Source of the DNA: Lindgomyces ingoldianus
Taxonomy: Eukaryota > Ascomycota > Dothideomycetes > Pleosporales > Lindgomycetaceae
Assembly: GCF_010093535.1 (NCBI RefSeq)
Contig: NW_022985185.1
Location: forward strand, 148,783 to 212,782
Reading direction: 5' to 3'
DNA: 64,000 nt
Shown: in pieces, positions 1 to 11,932 of the stretch
Layout of the letters: each line of letters opens with the position of its first letter
Position numbering within the stretch: the stretch's first letter is position 1
Program-made: the position numbers and the translations under genes
The notes under the pieces: generated by a model
Databases searched by the model: none
What the model saw: the letters and a program-made list of their open reading frames with translations, nothing else
What the model was told of the DNA's origin: nothing

Positions 1-1
1 C

Positions 2-2082
2 GCCGCCTTCTCATCCCCTGCACCACGCAGCCTCCCTGGCATGATAAACTTCGACTCTCCCGCCGCACTCGGGCTCTCACTCGAAGGCGTAGTCGGCATG
101 GGCATCAGCATGAGTGGGATGGGGATCAGCGTAAGCGGAATGGGGCTAACGGCCAGCGCAATGGGACGTGCAGACGAGGACCAGCGACGGCGGAGACTAG
201 AGTCCGTTATCGCGATGCTGAAGACGAAACCGGGGAGGGTAAGTGAAGAGGGTATTATTGCGCTGTGCAAGAAAGAGGGCCTGGAGGTTATGGGAGAGAT
301 GCAGAGTGGGAATCGGGTTATGTTGACGTTGCTTATTGGGAATGAGGCGATGTGCGAGGTATGATTGTTTAGAACTCACTCGTTAGAAATTCTTGTTTTG
401 CTAATGAACCGCAGATTGCCCTCCGCGATGGCGAAATTGATAGTGTCAAGCTAGAGCTTGATCCAGATCGTCCGGATATCGGGTTTGGAACGTCAGGATC
501 TAAAGTCCTTCTTCAGAGCTTGCGACCGCTTCCCGGGATGACCAGGATTAATCTCACACTAGAGCGCTTCTCGCATAATCTGGATAAGCTACTTCGGATG
601 GACAAACTGGGGGCCCCGGAGAACGGAGGCGTGAGCTGTTATCAAGCAGTCCTTGGTGTTTACGGTAGCTTGAAGAAGCTTTTTGAGCACGAGAAGAAGA
701 TGGCGCTGGCAGTTATCGAGGCTAATACACCTCATGCGAACCACAGAGCAGAAAGAGAGGTACTTTGCAAGAAGAGTGGGCGCCCGCGAATCAATGCTGG
801 GAACTGCATTGGCTTATCGCTTGAATATTGGATGGACCGACGGCATATCATCCCCGCTAGGACACAACGAAAGCCGACTTGGAGTAAAGGCAAGGACAAA
901 ATGGACATTGATTCTGTGGAAGGAAACGAATATCCCGAGGACGGAGATCCTGAAACTAATAAGATTTACTCCTTAACTATTGAATGCGAATCTTGCCCCT
1001 CTTCCATGTACTCTCCTATACGCATTTCAGACGCGTGGATATCAGATGCGATAGAAAAGGCCCCGGACGCAGCGGACTCCGACATCAACAACATCCTCCT
1101 CAACAGACCAACAATCGACTGGTTAGAGCCATCACCCACATATCTACCTTCAGCTCCTCCAGGCGGCGAGCACGATGCGATGCATTTAGATGTGGCATCT
1201 GGGAGACTGCCAAATATCAGATTCATCGCCAAATTCAACCCTCCTCTTGTCGTGCCTCTATCAGTTGTAGTTACAATCCACCAGTCCCTCGGCCTAGATG
1301 TTCCCCAGGATATTCATCCCACCACATTCTTCGGCCTTGCTTTGCGGCCTGGAGACGCGGATCCGGGACTGGCGGGTATAGCTAGAGAATCTACACAGGA
1401 AATCCAAAGCGAGAAAACTGTATTAGTACAAGGCAAAGACGGACAAGAAGAGCAGAGAATCCACACAAACTCTCTATACGTCCCGAAAACCGAGTACTCG
1501 CGCACTATCGAGTCACTACCGTTCCAACACCCGCGGCAACTTGTTGAAATACTACCAACCCTCCGGCAATACGCTTTCACAAGCTCACTTCTGCAGCACA
1601 CATTCCTGTCCCCTTCTTCAACACCACCGCCACCAACCCCAAAATCCCCAACTGCTCCCCTCTCCCCACCTCTTACCCCTGAGAAAAGAGACGCGAACTC
1701 CCCACTCCAGCTGGACCTCACACTGTCCTACGCACAACCCACACCTCGTCTCTCGCTCTACCTCCCACATCCTGAATCCTGTGCCTCGACACGCGCACCT
1801 ACCTCGCCTACATCCAGTGCTTCAGTCCTTGATTCAATCATGGGAGCCACGACCACCAAACCCCCAATCGGTATCACTATCGACGTACACGCTAATGCAG
1901 ATCTAATCGTCTCGGACCAAAACATTATTCCTCTACCTCCTAATCCAGAAGGTGTGGAGATGGTAGAGGGTGCCCAGGAGTATCAGGATCGGGTGAAGAG
2001 AGTAGCGAGGGCTCTAGATGTGTGTGCAGATTTGGGAGTTTGGGGGGAGTGGTTGAGGAGGGAGGTGGAGATGAGGGGGTAG
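2..2082 (+). CDS. med1: Mediator complex subunit 1 (Med1), 5' end outside the window
   Basis: Subunit of the RNA polymerase II Mediator in the nucleus, linking activators to the transcription machinery. Exons read as <2-358 and 415-2082; the 56-base intron (gtatga...ccgcag) lies in phase 0. The open frame runs off the left edge, and the residues before the first visible Met (AAFSSPAPRSLPGMINFDSP) look like the Ser/Pro-rich leader of fungal Med1, so the Met at 41 is probably internal. The fungal Med1 core is recognisable: the helical block around MLKTKPGRVSEEGI, then GFGTSGSKVLLQSLRPLPGM just after the intron, and the later segment with FQHPRQLVEILPTLRQYAF. Low-complexity Pro/Ser stretches lie near the C-terminus. 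It reads in the same direction as the next gene, 598 bases away. Identification rests on recalled family similarity. Confidence 0.85.
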
Positions 2083-2106
2083 GGGGTTAAAGGGGTGGTG
2101 GAGTGG

Positions 2107-2197
2107 TGGTGAAACACTGTCCAGAAGATCTCCGCAATCACTGAGGATGCAGGAGAGAAGCAATGTGCGATGGTGAAACGCTGTCTAGGAGATCTCC
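2107..2197 (+). repeat. Short imperfect direct repeat after the med1 stop
   Basis: Two 27-base copies (2107-2133 and 2171-2197), each beginning tggtgaaac and ending gatctcc, differ at three positions, all transitions. They sit just after the med1 stop, presumably in its 3' UTR. The rest of 2083-2680 shows nothing I recognise apart from presumed UTR and promoter sequence. Confidence 0.5.
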
Positions 2198-2680
2198 ACT
2201 ACTTCTTCTGCGGGATGGAAGACTGCTACGAGCATGGACAACTCCCCCAGCTTAGAGTGGGGTATCCACCCCTCGGCAGCCTCAAGAAAATCTTAACATT
2301 AATCAATCAATGAATAACTTCTACTACAGGTGTGATTAAGTCAGTGAATGGGCATTGAAAACTGCGGTATTAATCCAATAAATAGCTTTGTCTAGTAACT
2401 TAGCCGCCAGCAACGAGGAGTCGCGCTGAACCTCCCACATCAAGTTGTAACCAGATATGTGGCAGCCTCACCTCTGCTGACTGCATCTGCTGCTCACTTT
2501 GGTATGTTCTGCTGACTCCATATGTTCAGTGCGATGACAAATCAAGCTACATCGATCAACTCCTCACTTCGCTTAAACCATCTAATCTCTTTATGCCTGT
2601 CTCCAACCTGTTACCTTTAGCTTCACGTCTTCCAAGCCCATATATTACTCACTCTAAAGTCAGAACAGAAATCCTACACT

Positions 2681-4334
2681 ATGGTATTAGCGTCTTCAAA
2701 ATCGACACTCCCGCTCTCAGACACCCCTCAATTAACATACGACCATTCCCCATCAAACATCTCAACTCTCTGCAACGAAGTCCTCAAGGACCATGCCATT
2801 AAACACTCGTCTGATCCTGCGGAATGCTTCCTCAAATCTAGCACAAAGCATTCTCCTGCTGGAGAACACCACACTCCTACCACAGTCTTCTATCCAACGA
2901 CCACAGCTGAAGTGTCCAGCATTGCCAAAGCATGTCATGAGAGGAATATCGCAATAACTTCTTTTGGTGGGGGCACGAGTCTGGGAGGTGCATTGACTGC
3001 GACAAGAGGTGGGGTGTGCATCGATTTTAGGAACATGGATCGAATTTTGGGGGTGCATGACGAGGATATGGATGTTGTTGTGCAGCCGAATGTTGGGTGG
3101 GTTGAGTTGAATGAGTGGCTAGAAGGTAAGGGGCTATTTTTTCCGCCGGATCCAGCGCCGGGGGCAAAGATTGGGGGGATGGTGAGTCTTGCTGGGTACA
3201 GGGTACTCTGTGATAACGAGACTCACGAGTACAGATATCAATGGGTTGCTCTGGCACAAACGCCTACCGCTACGGCACAATGAAAGACTGGGTCATTAGC
3301 CTCACCCTTGTCCTCGCCGATGGCACTGTTCTTAAAACCCGCAATCGCCCTCGAAAATCCTCTGCAGGCTACGATCTCACGAGCCTGATCGTCGGCTCAG
3401 AGGGCACGCTCGCACTCGTCACCGAAGCTGTCCTCAAGGTCGCCACGTTGCCGGTGAATCTCCACGTCGGCCTAGCCTGTTTTGCGGAGTTACAGACAGC
3501 CGTGAATGTTGTGGGGAAAGTGTTAAAAAGCGGGTTACAGCTTGAAGCAATCGAACTCGCAGATAAGCCAAGTATTCACGCAATCAACCAATCCGGACTC
3601 GGGGAAGAACCGCTCTTAGAACACCCTACCCTTTTCCTCAAATTTGCAGGAGGTCAAGAGATAGTGCGAGCGCAAACGCAATTCGTCGAGGAGCTCTGCA
3701 AACAGCATTCCGCGCAGTCGGTTGAGGTTTCGGCGGACAAGGGGCGGATTAATGTGATTTGGGGCGCTAGGAAGTGTTTGGGGAATGCGCTCGTGGCGAT
3801 GAAGAAGAGCGAGAGTGATTTGTTTTTGCATACGGATGCGGCTGTGCCAGTGAGTAGAATGGCGAAGTTGGTGGAGGAGAGTATAAGGATTGTGGAGGGG
3901 AGTGGGAGTGGGAAGAGGAGGGGGTGGTTTTGTGCCAATGTGGGACATGTTGGGGACGGTGGGTCTAAGTCTTGTTGTTCCAGCTTCTTACTCTGGGTAC
4001 TGTATGAACCATATAGCAACACAGAGAGGTACCCTATCATTTACAGTACACCAACTAACCCCTTCCCTTCCTAGGAAACGTTCACACGGCAATTATCTGT
4101 CCAAAAGAAGACAAAGACGCCGCAGAGCAGCTCCTGTCTCAGGTTCAACGGCTAGCTCTTGAACTCGAAGGTACGATTACAGGTGAACATGGTGTAGGAT
4201 TGAAGCTACGGGATTTGCTAGTAAAAGAGGTGGGGCAGGAGGGCGTGGATATGATGAGGAGGATTAAAATAGCGTTGGACCCGAAGGGTATCCTTAATCC
4301 AGATAAGGTAGTTAGGCTGAGCGCCAATATTTGA
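2681..4334 (+). CDS. FAD-linked D-lactate dehydrogenase-type oxidoreductase
   Basis: Flavoprotein of the D-lactate dehydrogenase (cytochrome)/glycolate oxidase GlcD family, which oxidises D-2-hydroxy acids to 2-oxo acids. Exons 2681-3181, 3235-3958 and 4075-4334 give 494 residues. The PCMH-type FAD-binding domain occupies about residues 60-245, with TSFGGGTSLGGAL, DPAPGAKIGGMISMGCSGTN and LIVGSEGTLALVTEAVLK visible. The C-terminal half has the family signatures GHVGDGNVHT, completed exactly across intron 2, and TGEHGVG. Yeast Dld1-type enzymes carry a mitochondrial presequence and are longer; none is evident here, so the protein may be non-mitochondrial or the start may be further upstream. 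D-2-hydroxyglutarate dehydrogenase is a less likely alternative. The gene converges on the next one across 4335-4873, which holds only presumed 3' UTRs. Confidence 0.88.
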
Positions 4335-4873
4335 GGGCTGGGTGGATGTGCGGATGGGTCGTTGTTGTCTTGACCATGACTGTTGGATGGAATGTTTCGT
4401 TTTCGTCCGTGATTTCTGTAACTTTTGTTGTGCAAGTCCTAGTTTTTGTACCCTAAAGAAGGTCACATCTATGGGTATAGTGTGGACTAGAATAACATAC
4501 GCAAACGAATGATTTCAAGATATTGCATAGCAGCTGCTAGAAACCCCACACTTCTGAACAACCTCCAAAGCTCCAGAAACAAGATAAGAATGCGTATTCA
4601 AATGATTTTAACCGTACAAGGACATTTCTAAATATCGCTCAGTCGCTAGAACAGAACAACCGGGCTCATATCGAGAGAGAATGGAACTTTAGTAAGTCAT
4701 AAGGTTATCAAGATACAGGTACAACAAGACCATGTCTTTACAAGGCATTATACCTAAGAAGCATAAAAGTCCAAGTCATCCTCAGGTCCCCAAACTCTCT
4801 CCAAGATGTCTGTCTAGCCAGCATAAATAAAGGACATGAAAAATGCAGGCAAGATATAAAAGGGTATAGGTGA

Positions 4874-7800
4874 TCATGGCATATCGCCGTAAGTCTTCTT
4901 CCGCCAGAATTTCGCGTTGATGCGCTTGCCGCTCTCCTCTTTTCGAATTGTAGCACCAGGGGGTGGAGCGGCGGGTTCAGGCGGGCCGGAGGTACGCAAG
5001 AAATCGGCGAGGTCATTTGTGGCAGATCTCCCCGCATGAGCCTCTCTGGTACCGGCGGCTCGCGCTTGAAGCTTCGGGCCGCGAGCTCTCAGCGGTTCGG
5101 AGGTGACTGATGAAGAAACAAAAGCGGACTGTGCAGAGACGGGTTTGCCGGAGCGAGAGACGCCGTTGCGATTGCCAGCAGCGGTCAACGAAGGCGCCGT
5201 ACCTGAGTTGGAAGCGTTGGCAGCGCTGGCCGCAGCATTAGCACGAGCTTTGGCGGCGGCTATTGTTGCGCTGTTGAGCAGGAACGGCTTTGGCTCGTTA
5301 TCCACTGGTGGTGGCTCCATACTGCCCAAGAAGTCCATAAGGCTCTCCTCTTGTTGTCGGGGCTTGCTGGACTTGGGAAGGGCGGTCAGCAGATCGTCAT
5401 CCTCGTCGTCCGAGTCAATGGCATATGGGTCTTTCACACGGCGGCGAGTGCGCTTAATCTGGGGCTCGGGGTTGTTGAGGCTTCCTGTGAGATTTTGAGG
5501 GGTATTGGAATAAGCTGGGTGTACAACAGTGGGCGTTGGCAGGAGACCAGTCCTAGAATTCGAAGTGTTGTTGGACTGTTTGGAATTGGTTGACACTTGA
5601 GAACCATATGCAGACTCAATATTGCTGTTATCGTCGAGCATTCTGTCAAACTGATCAGAGTCAACAGTAGTTCTAAATGGTGCAACCGAGCGTGGAATTC
5701 TGTGCTGGCCATTGTTTGACCCGGGCGGACCCTGGCGAATGAAATCAATCAATTCATCATTGCCAGTGCGTTGGCCAGCTGGACTTCTTGGTTCCATGTG
5801 GAGGCGAGGTCTCGCCGAGGGACCCTCTCCTGCACTCGAGCCTGACTGTCCCAGTGTTGAAGAATGTCTTGCAGACATCCTCCTCCCAAGTCCACTAATG
5901 GTAGAGGTGGAAGGAGGAGACTTGGGGCTCGTTGAATTGGACAAGGACAGAAAAGGCTGGACAGGACGTTGGTCGCCAGCAGCAGGACCAGTTGATCGAA
6001 TGAAGTCAGCAAAGTCTCTCATTGATTCACCCTGAATGCGGGGCTCCCTTGCTAGCGGCTTCGGTCCCATCTTCTTGTTTGCGGAGGTGGTTTTGCTCCG
6101 GGAACCAGACCGGACAGGCGGCAAGGCCTGGGAGCCAAAGGAATTGTCTTTGTCGGCATTGACTCGAGGATATACCGTGACTGTGGAGGTAGGGGTAGGT
6201 TTGGGGGCTTCCGGCTTTCGAACAACCAGAGGTTCCTGAGAGGGTTAGGTGGTATATGGTGCTTTGAAAGGAAACCACTTACATCAATATCGCGCATGGC
6301 CTGTGGGGTAAGCGTAAACTTAACCGTTTCTTGGCCTTTGACGAGGGAGTCGAATTCTCGTTCGCGATCCTCTTCTGACATGCGCCCACTGAGACCTCGA
6401 GGACGGCCGCCGATGCTCAAATCCGAGTCACGTGCACTGTGGAGAATGGACGTAGAGACAGACCTGGCGGTTGAGGAGGCGGAAGATGACACACGTTGGA
6501 GCGTGGCTTTCTCTACGGGGACGCCCTCTGTCGTTCCTGCCCGAGAGCGGCTTCCACTTTCCAAGCTTGAAGGACGCTTGCCAGAACGCTCACGCTCTGC
6601 AACCGCGACTGGTGATTCTCGTGAGCGGCGGGGTCCACTGGGTTTTGGGCTGCCACCCTGAGGGGCCCCGTTTCGCTGAACATCTGAGACGCGCTTTTCC
6701 GGCACCGCAGGTGTAGTATGTTCCTCATGTGGCTTGTTCGGCCAGCTCTCAGATTCTTGCAAAGACGCCAATGCAGGCCCACGCGACAAAGCAGGCAGGA
6801 CTTTGGGCGGCGGAACTTCTTTTCGCTGCACGGATTTCTCTAGTGGCGGTGGTGTCTCAACAGGGGGGCTGGGTGTCTTAACGGCCTTTGTTGAGACAGA
6901 GGCGATATGGCGCGTCGCACCCGCTTCGTACACCCCGCGGTCATGCTGCCTTGCATACCCCGTCGGCTGGTCATGGGCTGGAAGTTCCTGGGCGGGAGGT
7001 GAGGGTGTTGGAATAGGAACATTCGTGGTACGGGCGACTCCAATGGCCTCATAGTCGTGTGTCTCGTCGTCTGTCCCGGCATCCTCGAGGTACGATTTAC
7101 CTTCACCCCGCAACACTGACGACGGCGACCTGGTGCTGCTGCGAGCCGAGTACGTGCGGACTACACCCGGAGGTCCAGACTTCTCAATTGACAAGCGCTT
7201 TGAGTGCAATACTTGCGGCTCGTCATCATAACCAGGCTGGGTTGGAGTCTCTACTCTATTGTCATCGTCCTTCTCAAAAGGTTTGTGCTTTGTCGGGCTA
7301 ATGGGGCTCATCCCAAAGCCCATCCCAGTGGACGCAGCGAAAGCTACCATGTCGGCATCCGCTTCTAGCTCATGGTCTTGGTGATGCTCATGCTCTTCGC
7401 TAAGCAAGTGTGCCCTCTGTGTTTCTTCCGCTTCTTCTTGGGCCGATTGCTCCATGTAACTGTGCTCTTCCGACATTCGTTCCATTGGCGTCACAAACTC
7501 GGATTCGTCGGTCACAGGCTGGGAAGGAGGAACTTCAAATGGTTGGGGAGCTGGCGGTGGCATTGATACTGGACGCCCTTTCGCCGGCCCCCTCCTAACG
7601 CTCTCGATGGGAGCGAGCAAAATGAAACTGGAAGGTCTCTGTGGCCGGGGGACGGGAGTCTGTGTACCGCTGCTCGAACCATCGAACTGGCGCGCCAGGC
7701 CGGGAACTTCTATCTCAGCGACGTCGTTGTCACCGATTGGAAGCGGAATGTTGGCGGCAATGTCAGTCTCTGTAGGCTGGCGCTCGGGGACCTCAGGGAC

Positions 7801-8814
7801 AGCCCCATTGTCGCTCAAGATGGAATCGTCCATCGTCTCGTGACTCACCCGTCGGCGGTGCAGGCTCGTAAAGCTGGACATGGAGCGCGGCCCGCGCGAG
7901 GGAGTCAGGGGCGTGATGGGAGACCGAACACGTTTCCTCCAAGTCCTCCACAGCCGGCCCAGAGCCGAATTCAAGGCGACCTTCTCCACATCGTAGTCTT
8001 CGACAACTATGCGCTCCAGTTGAATATCCTCGCTATCTTCGGATGTTTGGGCCGTCTTCTTCATCTTCGCAGACATGCGCGCGAAAGCCGCCTGGCCCGA
8101 AACCATGAGTGTCTGCTCCGCTACATACTCGACCACCGACGTCAAGAAGATGGCGGCGGCCCACGAGACGAGCCCGGCCTCCTCATCGTCGCTCTCATCC
8201 ATGCTGAGGCCTCGCTCCTGCTGGACGTAGCGCTCCTCATCCTCGTCCTCAAGCTCCCCCAACCGAGTGTACACCATTATGCGCAGACGAGTCCGCTTCC
8301 AGACCTTCTCCACGTCCCACCTCTCAGTCGAGCTCTGGCCATTGAGTGCCGCGGGAAACTCTTCGTCATCCTCCCCAGCGAGTAGGCCTTGAAGTTCCTC
8401 GTCGGCCGTCGCCATTGCCTCGCGGGCGAGTCGCGGCTTGAGCACGTCGGCGATCGCGGGCCGGATGGCGGTCAGGGAGGGCGATCGCGCGGTCGATAGA
8501 AATGAGAATAGGAGATGGTCTAGGAAGGCGTTGAGCAAGCAGAGTGCTCCCTCTGAGAAGAGGGCGTTGACGAGGAGAGACGTGGAACCCTCATCGCCAG
8601 AGTCGTTATCTTCGCGGAGCTGCGCATTGTGATGGTCCGTTACAATCTGCGAGGCCACCGAGGCCGCAATGTAGGCAGGCGGCGGCCGCACGTTCGAAGG
8701 CATCTGAAAAGTTGCGGATCCTGCGACGCTGGGCCGGTCGCTGCTGAAGCTTGGGGCTCTGCTTGAGCGAGGAGAGGAGAGATCTCCGGCGTCTGACCGC
8801 GTGTGCCGATGCAT
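4874..8814 (-). CDS. Large Ser/Pro-rich, mostly disordered conserved fungal protein with repeated DF(I/L)R-type motifs
   Basis: Two exons on the minus strand, 8814-6283 and 6235-4874, separated by a 47-base intron (gtaagt...ctcag) in phase 0, give 1297 residues. Residues about 75-290 look structured: a hydrophobic segment NALFSEGALCLLNAFLDHLL, an acidic helix with EELQGLLAGEDDEEF, and a second helical block ending GRLWRTWRKRV. The arrangement recalls a histone-fold-like or helical-bundle region, but I cannot name the family. About 900 Ser/Pro/acidic residues of low complexity follow. The C-terminal third carries four related short motifs, ADFIRSTGP, IDFIRQGPP, MDFLGSMEPPP and ADFLRTSGPP. The protein ends in a basic tail (FWRKKTYGDMP). 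Similar fungal proteins are often auto-labelled Flo11-like, but no signal peptide or GPI signal supports that. Function unknown. Confidence 0.82.
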
Positions 8815-10736
8815 GGCTTACGAAACTTCGCCGCAGCGCGCCTGTTGTTGGGGAATAATATGATGCGATTAAGATTGATAGTATGCAGGTACTGCGCGCC
8901 GGCGGAGCAGCTGCTGGGGCTGGATTGATCGCGCTGCGATTATTCTCCGGACCGCCCAGGTGGATGATGCAAAAAGAATGGGGGAAGGACACCTAGGAAG
9001 CCGGCGCACGTCGGAATGGAAATGCAGGGTCCTAGAAACCGTCCATGTTTTCTTAGATAATTGATAGGGATACAGGAGCGTTGGAGGTTGAATCGGGGTG
9101 AGACGAGACCGTTCGGATAGGGGAGGAAGTGTCAGAGAGTATCCTTGACGTCGATCGCGGTCGCTTCAACCGTCGTTCGGCAATCCTATTGATTCAATGC
9201 TATAGCAAACGCTCCAAAAGCAATCTCGAAACAGAGTGCTCAAGAAACGAGCAGTGCTGCATGGAGGGAGAAATATTGCAAGCAGAAGAGAACGCCAGTT
9301 GGAGACAACCCCGGATGACCGTTAGTGGAGCAAGTACGACGTTCCCCTGGGCCTATGGACCTACGGCTGGACAGCATTTGACTAGGAACTGCTCGACTCA
9401 GACTAACTTGGATAGATCCGCCACAGCTAGATTCACGTGGAAATCGTTAATGTCGGCGTTCTCGCTTCTCGCCATCATTCGCCATCTCCCGCCATCTGGG
9501 CGTTGCCCGCACTCTTGCAACCTCTCCTGACTCAAAACCACCAAAGGGAAAGACTTAGCGTTCAATGTCGGCCTTGGGCTTCTCCTGAGCGTCCAACGGT
9601 GCTTTTCCCAATTCGTCACACTATGCTCGGGGGTTGCCCTGTTCGCTCGATGGCCCCGATACACTCTGCACCGTCCAACAGCAACACCGATGCTCCGAAT
9701 TGATGAATATGCTATGCTGCTGTGTGAGAAACCCCAACTCACCCGGTCGATCATGTTTAGTTTCTACATTCTGCGCACTTGACTCGCCAAATCGGGTATG
9801 TTCACATCATTCCTCTTTCTTGGGAAATTCGGAGCGGATCTTCGTAGTTAGGCAAGGCACTGTGGCGGTCCCAAGGTTCAAGCAGCAACTATCGACTACC
9901 ATCACACGAATCAGGGGGCCAACATTCATAATTTACAATACTGGGCGAATCTGCGTCACTTAATTTCAGCCCTAGTGGGTGCACGATTACCTCTGTACGA
10001 GCGCATTCAATGAATCTGACGCCCAAGGCCGCGCTATAACTTGAGACCTCGTACCATCCGCCTCCTTTTCAACTTTCATTTCCTCCAATCCCCGATTCCC
10101 AAAACATCACAAGAGTAGCAGTAGATCCTTAAATGTCGAAACATTTCCATGCACGAATTACGCCCCGCTGAAACGCCTGACTTTAGGCTATTCTTCACAT
10201 TGAGCAGAATCTCCCCTTCTCATAGGCTGGCGCAAGAACCAATGAGATCCGAAGAAAGCCCGGGTATCACAAGTTCGAGCGATATTCTACCTTTGTAGTA
10301 CGCTTGCGGCATCCAAGAGGATGGCATGGTATTTCGTTACTTTTTAAATTCCATACCGATTGCTTAAGACTAGCAAATATAATTAGAACCGACTATATGG
10401 ATCAAACCTTGAGAAACACTCTCTTTCGAAACTGAGGATTAAATAGTGCTTCTTCTTTCTAGGCACTTGACTATCATTTGTGAGCCATTCCTGTCCCTCC
10501 AAACTTAAGGGTTCGTGGTGTGCATCGTGTAGAAATGGTTAAAAAAATATTATCTCCTGAATCTTTCCGTCTATGGAGTCCTTTCATTTGACACTACTTA
10601 TCGCCCACTCCCTGCGTCCTTCTCTTGAGGGTTATCCGGATTAATTAGCACAGTAGGATGGCGAATAGGAACCGCCGGACTATGTTATTCAACAGATAAA
10701 CATCGCCTCGGTGCCTAAAGGTACAGCAAGAAGCAC
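8815..10736. other. Intergenic, no gene recognised
   Basis: About 1.9 kb between the starts of the Ser/Pro-rich protein and the end of the cupredoxin-like gene. Open frames here are under 135 codons, have no recognisable motifs and do not chain through splice sites. The first part presumably holds the promoter of the Ser/Pro-rich gene. Confidence 0.6.
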
Positions 10737-11932
10737 TCACCTCGCACTACCATTCCTCAAATATCCCCCATTCATCCCTGGACCCCTCGTCACACCTCCC
10801 AAATGCCAATTCTCATTAGCAGTCATATACGAGTATTCTGTATTCTGAATCCCTCCTGCCGGCTCATATGTCGCAGTCCCAGGCAACGCGGCAGCGCTAT
10901 TCCTAGAACTAAGATCCGTCATACCATCGCCCTTTGGAGAAAGATACTGGTGTGGAAACATGGCGTTTGGTGATTGAGGTGGCAGGGCTACAGATTGACG
11001 CGTTACTGCTTCTCCAAGCGATTTCGAGCGACCGATGAAGAAGAAAAGCGCCGCGGCAAGGACAACGATTGCAAGTCCTGCTATCGCTATCCCGGCTATA
11101 GCACCTGGCGCCAGCGCTAGTCGGGAAGAGGAGACTGCTATGGCCGCTATTGTTGATGTAGCTGCAGTACTATAGCTGTTAGAAGGTGTGGGGGTCGATG
11201 TGGACGAGGCTAAAGTGTAGCTCGTGATCGAAGAGATAGAAGAAGTTCCGCCTTCAGAAGGGAACTGCTCCCCGGGTTGTAGCATGAATGACGAATTCTT
11301 TGCGTACTGCCTTTGGATCTCTAGAGATGTGCTCGCATTCTGAAGTTATCAGCGAAAACGGCAATCAACCTGTTCAAGGTAGCGACATCTTACCGGATTG
11401 ATAACGCCGACCATTTGGTAGTCGATGCACGAACCCTTTGCGGAACAATAGAAGAATATTGGAAATGTATCATTTATCGCAATCGTCCACTTCGGAGGCT
11501 AGCTTCGGTCAGGCATGGGTTCTGCTTTTTGCACTCAACATACATTTGGCAACACAGCATCCACAGGATGAAAACCAGAGAAGAATCCAACTTTCCCCTT
11601 CCCCGTCATCTCGTATGGTATGCATGGGAATGTGTACTCGGCGCGGACAATGGAATGATTCGGGGGAAAGAAGCGGAATTCGATGATCTTGGTACTGTCA
11701 GCGTGTGGTGGGAGATCCAGATAGGATAGGGACAATAGCTACATACGTCTCCAATCTCAGCCTGGGTTACGTCTGGCCTCATCTTGTGGTCGCCGTTTCC
11801 AACGCTGATGGTGTGAGTCTGCTTCGCGCCTGTGGATGTGGATGTAGGTATTACAGAGCCTTGTGCTACACATAACCTGGCGAAATGTGCAAACAGGAGC
11901 ATGAGTGTCACTATATTTGTTGAGATATTCAT
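10737..11932 (-). CDS. Cupredoxin-like extracellular Ser-rich protein with one membrane span
   Basis: Four exons, 11932-11747, 11687-11544, 11498-11394 and 11339-10737, all phase 0, give 345 residues. Residues 1-23 form a signal peptide (VTLMLLFAHFARLCVAQG). A plastocyanin-like fold follows at about 38-145, with AEIGDIIEFRFFPPNHS, a WTIAINDTFPIFFYC strand and MVGVINP; the second of these blocks appears only when the intron acceptor at 11499 is used. After that come a Ser/Thr-rich stalk, a membrane span at about 223-246 (GAIAGIAIAGLAIVVLAAAL) and a cytoplasmic tail of about 95 residues. Where many cupredoxins have His next to the ligand Cys, this has Ser (KGSCIDY), so type-1 copper binding is doubtful. 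The family is a fungal cell-surface class of unknown role. The stop could instead be a splice donor (gtgagt at 10738), extending the tail. Confidence 0.8.

Noticed and set aside
6296..8385. Several plus-strand frames of 80-180 codons
   Set aside because: Antisense shadows of the GC-rich, Ser/Pro-rich minus-strand gene.
9129..9963. Overlapping frames of 88-133 codons on both strands
   Set aside because: No motif, no consistent strand and no splice chain; treated as chance.
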